Assembly (NCBI RefSeq): GCF_025215095.1
Contig: NZ_JALHAP010000074.1
Span: forward strand, 124,001 to 188,000
Direction: 5' to 3'
Length of the DNA stretch: 64,000 bases
Source: Dryocola boscaweniae
GTDB lineage: Bacteria > Pseudomonadota > Gammaproteobacteria > Enterobacterales > Enterobacteriaceae
Shown: positions 59,810-64,000 of the stretch, piece by piece
Position numbering within the stretch: the stretch's first letter is position 1
Layout of the letters: every line of letters starts with the position of its first letter
Translations under genes and position numbers: made by a program
The notes under the pieces: generated by a model
Seen by the model: the letters and a program-made list of their open reading frames with translations, nothing else
Databases searched by the model: none
Told to the model about the DNA's origin: nothing

Positions 59810-60349
59810 TTATTCTCCGAAGATATTTACTGAAGTAGAAACGAGGGATTGAATACCGTATTCGCGAATCACCTGGCGGTGCAGCGTTACGGTGAGGTTA
59901 TAGCGGCGTAGCCACTGGTTATTGATAAGTTCAGGAGCAGGAATTAAGGTTCCACAGCTCACAAAGGTCGGCCCGATTTTGTTAAGCTCCGCGTTGTTCT
60001 GCGCAAGATATAAACCATCACGAAATAATGCCGCAACGGCCTGCCCACCGGGGCCATAAAAACTACAGTTCACTGCTATGACTTCGTTTTGCGACAGGGC
60101 ATCTGTATACCGATCGACGACTTTCATAGCGGGCATATCGCCCAGCTCTACATTGATGTCAAACTCGCACCAGGTGAGCCCGGCAACCGGTGAGGCTGGC
60201 GGCGGCTCGGTCCAGCGGGGGATGACCATTTCCGCCGGTAAGCCGCAAACGCCCGAAATCCAACGTCCCAGCTCGCTCTCCAGCGGTTCGTCATAGAGGG
60301 GCGGCGAACTGACCGGCGTGAGATAACCCGGCCGGGTAGAATCATTCAT
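59810..60349 (-). CDS. Tail terminator / neck protein (gp12-like)
   Basis: 179-aa protein (ELGRWISGVCGLPAEMVIPR; TWCEFDINVELGDMPAMKVV) similar to neck terminator proteins that cap the tube before head attachment. In a headless particle it would close the upper end of the tail. Its start overlaps the end of Rz by 4 bp, and it is the first structural gene of the operon. Confidence 0.72.
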   Translation of the reverse strand: MNDSTRPGYLTPVSSPPLYDEPLESELGRWISGVCGLPAEMVIPRWTEPPPASPVAGLTWCEFDINVELGDMPAMKVVDRYTDALSQNEVIAVNCSFYGPGGQAVAALFRDGLYLAQNNAELNKIGPTFVSCGTLIPAPELINNQWLRRYNLTVTLHRQVIREYGIQSLVSTSVNIFGE

Positions 60350-60822
60350 TTGTTACCTCCCTTATTAATGGGGTTCATGCATTGTTGGCGGACATAATCC
60401 TGCAAGCCTGCCAGTTGTTTACTGACGAATGCTATTCGCTCTCTGAGACGGAAATAATCCCGTTCAGCGGCGTCAACAAGTCTGGCGCGGGCTGCATCAT
60501 CCACGCTGGCGGAGCCGGCGGCGGCAGGCAAAGGCTTGCAGGTTGCGTTGAGGTGCAACCGCTTAACCCCACCAGCCACATCAAGCTGCAAATTTTTAAT
60601 GGTGCGTTGTGCATTGGCGAGTTCCTGTATGTACATGGCGTCCAGAGCAGCGACGTCACGCTGGCGGTTTTGCAGCTCATCAATAAACCTGCTCTGCGCG
60701 TCAATTTTCTTTTCGGCCTCAGCGGTTAACTGCTTTTGCGCGGTATAGCGCGACTGGAAGTGATAAACGCCGAAAGCGAGTGAGAGAAAAACCAGAAGCG
60801 CCAGCAAAAGCCGTGTGCTCAT
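60346..60822 (-). CDS. Rz-like inner-membrane spanin
   Basis: 158-aa i-spanin: N-terminal membrane anchor (RLLLALLVFLSLAFGVYHF) and a periplasmic coiled coil (ELQNRQRDVAALDAMYIQEL). The ATG at 60822 has an AAGGAA site and overlaps the endolysin TGA. It acts with the embedded Rz1 lipoprotein to fuse inner and outer membranes in the last lysis step. Confidence 0.88.
   Translation of the reverse strand: MSTRLLLALLVFLSLAFGVYHFQSRYTAQKQLTAEAEKKIDAQSRFIDELQNRQRDVAALDAMYIQELANAQRTIKNLQLDVAGGVKRLHLNATCKPLPAAAGSASVDDAARARLVDAAERDYFRLRERIAFVSKQLAGLQDYVRQQCMNPINKGGNK
60432..60614 (-). CDS. Rz1-like outer-membrane spanin lipoprotein, embedded in Rz
   Basis: 60-aa lipoprotein encoded in another frame inside Rz, the classic nested arrangement. 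From the ATG at 60614 it reads MHNAPLKICSLMWLVGLSGC (lipobox GLSGC), then a proline-rich segment LPPPAPPAWMMQPAPD and TPLNGIIS at the end, matching lambda Rz1 in length and pattern. Confidence 0.86.
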   Translation of the reverse strand: MHNAPLKICSLMWLVGLSGCTSTQPASLCLPPPAPPAWMMQPAPDLLTPLNGIISVSESE

Positions 60823-61310
60823 GAGACATTCCTTTTCCAGCGACAAACCTCATATTCGACCTCGCGGCGGTTCATCAGGCCTTTCCACTGCTTTCCTCCC
60901 GCCCAGGTCCATTTTTTTAAGCCTTCGCAGGCCTGCTCGAAACGCCCGGCGTTGAGTTCATGCAATAAAGCCGAATGCTGAAACGCTGAAATGCCGACGT
61001 TGTAGCTAAAGGTGATTAATGCGGCTTTCTGGTATTCGTCTGCGGGAACGGTGACGGCTCGTTCCACCGCTTGAGCAAAGGGCTGCAAATCTTTGTTGAG
61101 CATCGCCAGGCATTCTTCTGGCGTGTACTGTTTTCCACGTACGATGTCCTTGCCCGTATGCCCATAGCAAACGGTCAACACACCTGCGATATCGTAATAA
61201 GGCGCATAACGTACGCCTTCAAGTTCTGGCACTATCACGCTGGCGAGCGTCAGCGCACTGGCCCCTGACAGGCCAAGTAAGGTTTTTTTTAGTCCGGGAG
61301 ACATTGCCAT
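60819..61310 (-). CDS. SAR endolysin (GH24 lysozyme)
   Basis: 163-aa muramidase. The N-terminus (LLGLSGASALTLASVIVPEL) is a weak, Ala/Ser/Gly-rich signal-anchor-release helix, so the enzyme is exported by Sec and activated when it leaves the membrane. Catalytic Glu31, Asp40 and Thr46 are spaced as in phage P21 endolysin (LEG...YYD...TVCYGHTG). A cysteine follows the Thr and may take part in activation. Confidence 0.9.
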   Translation of the reverse strand: MAMSPGLKKTLLGLSGASALTLASVIVPELEGVRYAPYYDIAGVLTVCYGHTGKDIVRGKQYTPEECLAMLNKDLQPFAQAVERAVTVPADEYQKAALITFSYNVGISAFQHSALLHELNAGRFEQACEGLKKWTWAGGKQWKGLMNRREVEYEVCRWKRNVS

Positions 61311-61609
61311 TAGCTACCTGCCTGTTTGAGTACCTCGCTTAGCGCTTTCGCCGTTGCGGGGAAGTCCGATGCCGTTTTGTTGTGAAGCTCCTCCAGATAG
61401 TCCTGAAGGAGCCGCGTTCGCTTTTCATCCTCTTTGCGTTTACGGTGCGCATCAACACGCCCGTTAATGTAAGAAGCCACTGAAATGCCTACGCTTATCA
61501 GGCCGAATATCATGTAGACCATATCCTGTGTCGTGATACCCAGACCGGCAGCCAAAGCCGCCAGCCACGCAGAACACTGCGTGACAATATTTCCTGGTTG
61601 GTCGTTCAT
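61310..61609 (-). CDS. Holin-like protein
   Basis: 99-aa protein from the ATG at 61609 with one hydrophobic region at the N-terminal half (CSAWLAALAAGLGI) and a second (MVYMIFGLISVGISVASYI), then a charged cytoplasmic tail rich in Lys, Arg and Glu. Its stop touches the endolysin start. Two membrane segments plus charged tail and position identify a class II holin or pinholin that would depolarise the membrane and trigger the SAR endolysin. Confidence 0.8.
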   Translation of the reverse strand: MNDQPGNIVTQCSAWLAALAAGLGITTQDMVYMIFGLISVGISVASYINGRVDAHRKRKEDEKRTRLLQDYLEELHNKTASDFPATAKALSEVLKQAGS

Positions 61610-61675
61610 GCGAGTCTCTCTCACCTGCGGCATGGGGCCGGGGTTCGTGTCATTCAGCAAGTAGGTAGAAGGTGT

Positions 61676-62011
61676 TCAGACTGGCGGAATAGATTTAGCG
61701 TGACGCTTTTCTTTACCGCGGGCATCTGGCGATCCCGAAGGTCTCTTGGGTTGAGATTGATAAACGCGGTGATTTTTCTGCTGCTGTTGTTCACGTAAGC
61801 GCTGATATTTTTCAGCATTCTGTTGGATTTGTAAGCCGTATTCATTCACCACTTCCAGAGCTTTGGCGACACGGTCTTCAGGTTTGCGGTTTAGCCGTAA
61901 TATCAGCCGTGGGTCCGGCATGGCGCAAAACCCGACTAACAAAGGGTTTGCGGTTTTCCAGGCCGCTTGCTTTGCCTTCCGGCGTTCGCGGCGGCGTGCC
62001 TGTGCGTCCAT
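61676..62011 (-). CDS. Small basic conserved prophage protein, first gene of the tail operon
   Basis: 111 aa from the ATG at 62011, which has a near-perfect AGGAGGA site (62016-62021). Basic N-terminus MDAQARRRERRKAKQAAWKT followed by ANPLLVGFCAMPDPRLILRLNRKP, a Gln-rich helical segment and a basic tail. Similar short proteins occur in lambdoid prophages but I do not know a function. Being first in the operon and highly basic, it could be a regulator or assembly factor; that is speculation. An overlapping frame at 61878-62180 is not credible. Confidence 0.7.
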   Translation of the reverse strand: MDAQARRRERRKAKQAAWKTANPLLVGFCAMPDPRLILRLNRKPEDRVAKALEVVNEYGLQIQQNAEKYQRLREQQQQKNHRVYQSQPKRPSGSPDARGKEKRHAKSIPPV

Positions 62012-62151
62012 ATATCCTCCTGTCAATCAACTTTAGCGATGCCGGCTCAGGCATCCCAAAATTTATTGCCGGGGGTATTTGCCCTTTTTCAGGGCCAGAA
62101 GTTAAAGAGCGTTCACTTACCTTGTGAATCTTGCGTCCTGCTGATGAATTG

Positions 62152-62180
62152 ATCTTGAACCAATAGTACATATTCGTCAA
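62152..62180 (-). promoter_or_regulatory. Candidate tail-operon promoter
   Basis: Read leftward: -35 TTGACG (62180-62175), 17-bp spacer, -10 CAAGAT (62157-62152), preceded upstream by a long A/T-rich tract. Both operator copies flank or overlap these elements, as expected for a repressed promoter. Transcription would start near 62145. Confidence 0.7.
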
Positions 62181-62193
62181 GAACTAAAAGTAC
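62157..62193. promoter_or_regulatory. Two 13-bp repressor operators at the tail promoter
   Basis: GAACCAATAGTAC (62157-62169) and GAACTAAAAGTAC (62181-62193) share G(T/A)AC(T/C)-N3-AGTAC with the two sites at the repressor promoter (63114 and 63169). One occupies the promoter spacer next to the -10, the other abuts the -35, so binding would block RNA polymerase. Confidence 0.7.
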
Positions 62194-62364
62194 GAATTAA
62201 TGATAAAATTTTAAATTTAATGTTATCTATTGATTAATAAGAAATTATTTTTGAATGTTTAGCTTTCGGAGTACGACAAGAAAGGCATCCCCAGCGCTTG
62301 TCAGATAAGTGACCGGGGAAGAATGCGGCTAACGCCGCTGTAGCTTTAGGTAGAAGAAGAGTTA

Positions 62365-63132
62365 TCAGGCGTGGCGGCGAATGGAGTGGCTGTACATCAC
62401 GCGTCCGATGATTTTCAGATGCTGCTCGTTCTCTTCGCAGATTTTCCAGTCGGCATATTTAGCGTTATCTGAGCGCACCAGCAGGCTGTCGTGAGTCATT
62501 TGCAGGCGCTTGACCAGCAGTTGCCCTTTGTAAAGGAATACGTAGATACCGTCTCCCTGGAAATAATCTTTCGCGATGTCGACAAAGATATAGTCGCCCA
62601 GTTCAATGGTGCCGGACATGCTATCGCCCGTCACTGTTATCACTTTAATACTGGAGGCGGGACGATGACCAAAAAGCTCGAGCGCTTCCTGACTGTCATA
62701 AACTATATGATTGATGGTTTCGGTCACTTCGCTGGAAATCAAGCGTCCTGGGCCGGCGCTGGCTTCAATATCCAGCACGTCAATGCGAAATCCCGGTTCT
62801 GGCTGCGGGGTGTAAAATGGCGCGCTTGCGTTTTCATTGAGCACCGAAGCATGGACGGAATCGCGGCGCTCATCAGCGAAAATACCTTCGTTGCCATGCT
62901 GCAGCCACAGCACATCCGCGTTCAAAAACGTGGCCAGCTCATACATTTTATCCTGGCGGGGGATCGCCTCAGCGTTAAGCCATTTACTTACCGCTTTTGA
63001 AGATACGCCGAGGGCTCTGGCTATCGCCATACCCCTGCCAAACTCATCAAGACTGGCTTCTGTGCAGGCCTGCGCCAGCCTGCGGGAAAATGCTTCGCGC
63101 AATTGTTCTCTCTGTACCATAAGTACGATCAT
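62365..63132 (-). CDS. LexA-like S24 phage repressor of the tail operon
   Basis: 255 aa from the ATG at 63132 (an ATG at 63120 giving 251 aa is equally possible; neither has a strong ribosome site). N-terminal helix-turn-helix (MAIARALGVSSKAVSKWLNA, residues about 35-54) and C-terminal S24 self-cleavage domain with the cleavage bond Ala126-Gly127 (ASAGPG), catalytic Ser171 (VTGDSMSGTIELGD) and Lys208 (LLVKRL). Such repressors are inactivated by RecA during the SOS response, which would turn on tail synthesis and lysis after DNA damage. The only regulator gene of this type in the island. Confidence 0.9.
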   Translation of the reverse strand: MIVLMVQREQLREAFSRRLAQACTEASLDEFGRGMAIARALGVSSKAVSKWLNAEAIPRQDKMYELATFLNADVLWLQHGNEGIFADERRDSVHASVLNENASAPFYTPQPEPGFRIDVLDIEASAGPGRLISSEVTETINHIVYDSQEALELFGHRPASSIKVITVTGDSMSGTIELGDYIFVDIAKDYFQGDGIYVFLYKGQLLVKRLQMTHDSLLVRSDNAKYADWKICEENEQHLKIIGRVMYSHSIRRHA

Positions 63133-63181
63133 AGCTCATTTCGAGGACATTTGGTTCCATCATAGCACGTACTGAAAGTAC
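63114..63181. promoter_or_regulatory. Repressor promoter with two operators
   Basis: Operators GTACCATAAGTAC (63114-63126, spanning the second start codon) and GTACTGAAAGTAC (63169-63181). Read leftward, an extended -10 TGCTATGAT (63167-63159) lies just after the second operator, placing the start point near 63152. This would let the repressor limit its own synthesis. Confidence 0.68.
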
Positions 63182-63286
63182 ACAAAACAATAAGCGCGGT
63201 TAAACACGCAGCGATATTGGGGATGTTTTGCTTTTATGGTACAGTGCGCGCCTGCAAAATTCCGGTGCTTTCACTTCCATCTTATA

Positions 63287-63302
63287 CTGTATAAATATAC
63301 AT
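63287..63302. promoter_or_regulatory. LexA-box-like sequence upstream of yfhL
   Basis: CTGTATAAATATACAT matches the SOS box CTGT-N8-ACAG except for the last base, with the alternating AT spacer that LexA prefers and TA before the CTGT. It overlaps TATACT, a possible -10. Lies between the repressor promoter and yfhL; which gene it controls is unclear. Confidence 0.5.
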
Positions 63303-63377
63303 GCCCAAGTCGATTATGGCGACAGAGCGTAAGAAGTGAGAGGCAGGCTGGAAAGTGAGAGATAGCAAGGTTTTGAA

Positions 63378-63638
63378 ATGGCTTTATTAATTACCAAAAA
63401 ATGCATCAATTGCGATATGTGCGAACCGGAGTGTCCGAACCAGGCGATCTCCATGGGCGACAGTATTTATGAGATCGACACCGATCGTTGCACCCAGTGC
63501 GTAGGCCATTATGAAACGCCTACCTGCCAGCAAGTCTGCCCGATCGTGAATACGATTATCATCGACCCGGCGCACCAGGAAAGTGAAGAACAGCTATGGG
63601 ATAAATTTGTTCAGTTGCATCACGCCGACAAAATCTAG
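63378..63638 (+). CDS. yfhL: Ferredoxin-like 4Fe-4S protein YfhL
   Basis: 86-aa Alvin-type ferredoxin with two cluster motifs: [12 protein letters not shown] (residues about 8-19) and [18 protein letters not shown], the latter with the insert typical of this group. Marks the right backbone boundary of the island. Its stop overlaps the acpS stop in the shared CTAG. Confidence 0.95.
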   Translation: MALLITKKCINCDMCEPECPNQAISMGDSIYEIDTDRCTQCVGHYETPTCQQVCPIVNTIIIDPAHQESEEQLWDKFVQLHHADKI

Positions 63639-64000
63639 CTTTCGATAATCACCGTGGCGCAGGCGTAGTGCCGCTCATCTGCCAGAGTTACATGTACCGA
63701 TCGCACGCCCATTCGTTCAGCAAGTCGCTCCGCCTCTTCCCAGAACCGCAGTTGCGGTTTACCTAAGGCATCGTTAAACACCTCAAACTGATTAAACGCA
63801 AGGCCGTTGCGGATGCCGGTGCCAAATGCTTTTGCTGCCGCCTCTTTGACCGCAAAGCGTTTGGCAAGAAAACGCACCGGCTGCTGGTGCGCTTCGTATT
63901 GCTTCCATTCATTGGCGCTCAGCACGCGTTTCGCCAGCCTGTCTCCCGAGCGGGAGATAACGCTCTCAATGCGCGCTATCTCCACTATGTCCGTGCCGAG
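63635..64000 (-). CDS. acpS: Holo-[acyl-carrier-protein] synthase (5' end cut by window)
   Basis: Transfers 4'-phosphopantetheine from CoA to apo-ACP. The visible 121 residues begin [12 protein letters not shown] at the window edge, so only about the first five residues are missing. The Mg-binding Asp is in GTDIVEI and the conserved [18 protein letters not shown] helix is intact. In E. coli pdxJ lies upstream, off the right edge. Confidence 0.96.
   Translation of the reverse strand, partial: LGTDIVEIARIESVISRSGDRLAKRVLSANEWKQYEAHQQPVRFLAKRFAVKEAAAKAFGTGIRNGLAFNQFEVFNDALGKPQLRFWEEAERLAERMGVRSVHVTLADERHYACATVIIES

Larger units (their letters stand above)
62012..62364. promoter_or_regulatory. 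Regulatory region of the tail operon
   Basis: 353 bp between the repressor stop and the first operon gene. It holds the candidate promoter and two operators listed below, an A/T-only-rich tract at 62194-62265 that could act as an UP element, and a GC stem GCGGC/GCCGC near 62326-62340 close to the end of the repressor. About 135 nt of untranslated leader precede the ATG at 62011. Confidence 0.7.
49172..63181 (-). mobile_element. R-type tailocin (headless contractile phage-tail) locus
   Basis: A single leftward operon of lysis and tail genes preceded by one LexA-like repressor, inserted between yfhH and yfhL. Every structural class needed for a contractile tail is present (terminator, sheath, tube, chaperone pair, tape measure, Dit-like, plug, hub, spike, wedge W, wedge J, DUF2612, fibre) along with holin, SAR endolysin and Rz/Rz1. 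No gene for capsid, portal, terminase, head completion, integrase, excisionase or replication is found, and there is no room for one. This composition defines phage-tail bacteriocins rather than an intact prophage. The DUF3383 sheath and DUF3277 tube set it apart from the P2-derived R-pyocins. Confidence 0.88.

Noticed and set aside
61878..62180. 100-codon frame upstream of and overlapping the 111-aa tail-operon gene
   Set aside because: It would start inside the candidate promoter, has no ribosome site, and its second half is only the out-of-frame reading of the conserved basic protein.
62326..62340. Repressor-gene terminator
   Set aside because: The GC stem is short and the following stretch (ATTCTTCC) is not a clear U-tract, so read-through into the tail operon cannot be excluded.
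49172..63181. Intact temperate prophage
   Set aside because: No integrase, terminase, portal, capsid or replication genes and no attachment repeats were found.

Overview
The window is a chromosomal segment of a member of the Enterobacteriaceae. The gene order hisS-ispG-rodZ-rlmN-ndk-pbpC-yfhM-sseA-sseB-pepB-iscX-fdx-hscAB-iscAUSR-trmJ-suhB-csiE-hcaT-yphA-glyA-hmp-glnB-glrR-qseG-glrK-glmY-purL-mltF-tadA-pgpC-yfhH-[insert]-yfhL-acpS is the Escherichia/Salmonella/Enterobacter backbone, and most proteins match the lengths I recall for E. coli to within a few residues. I cannot name the genus from sequence alone; differences from E. coli suggest an Enterobacter/Kosakonia/Kluyvera-like relative. 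There are no tRNA or rRNA genes and no CRISPR array.

Layout. 1-13.4 kb: housekeeping genes on the minus strand (tRNA charging, isoprenoid and cell-shape genes, rRNA methylation, nucleotide kinase, then the PBP1C / alpha-2-macroglobulin pair). 13.5-18.3 kb: an accessory alpha-glucoside uptake module (PTS EIICB plus GH4 6-phospho-alpha-glucosidase) that flanks the backbone gene sseA, with a RpiR-type regulator translationally coupled to sseA. 18.4-26.3 kb: sseB, pepB and the complete isc iron-sulfur assembly operon with its IscR site. 26.3-36.3 kb: trmJ/suhB, a DUF1007-NicO metal transporter pair, csiE, hcaT, yphA, glyA/hmp (divergent, with PurR and NsrR-like sites) and glnB. 36.4-40.4 kb: the glrK-qseG-glrR two-component operon and the GlmY small RNA with a sigma54 promoter and GlrR sites. 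40.4-48.3 kb: purL with a PurR box, mltF, tadA, pgpC, yfhH.

48.4-63.2 kb, between yfhH and yfhL, holds the most interesting element: a compact contractile phage-tail cluster with no head, portal, terminase, integrase or replication gene. It has one LexA-like self-cleaving repressor, a small basic protein of unknown role, a lysis cassette (holin, SAR endolysin, Rz with embedded Rz1), then tail terminator, sheath, tube, a chaperone with a -1 frameshift extension, tape measure, Dit-like protein, baseplate plug, hub, spike, wedge, J, DUF2612 and one fibre ending in a collar domain and His-rich tip. This is the signature of an R-type tailocin (phage-tail bacteriocin) built on a DUF3383/DUF3277 myovirus tail. 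Four copies of a 13-bp operator lie at the repressor promoter and at a strong candidate promoter for the tail operon. A GT25-type lipopolysaccharide glycosyltransferase gene, AT-rich and interrupted by an in-frame TGA, lies against the fibre gene and may relate to self-protection or surface variation.

REP/BIME-like repeats of one family occur in four intergenic regions of the backbone.
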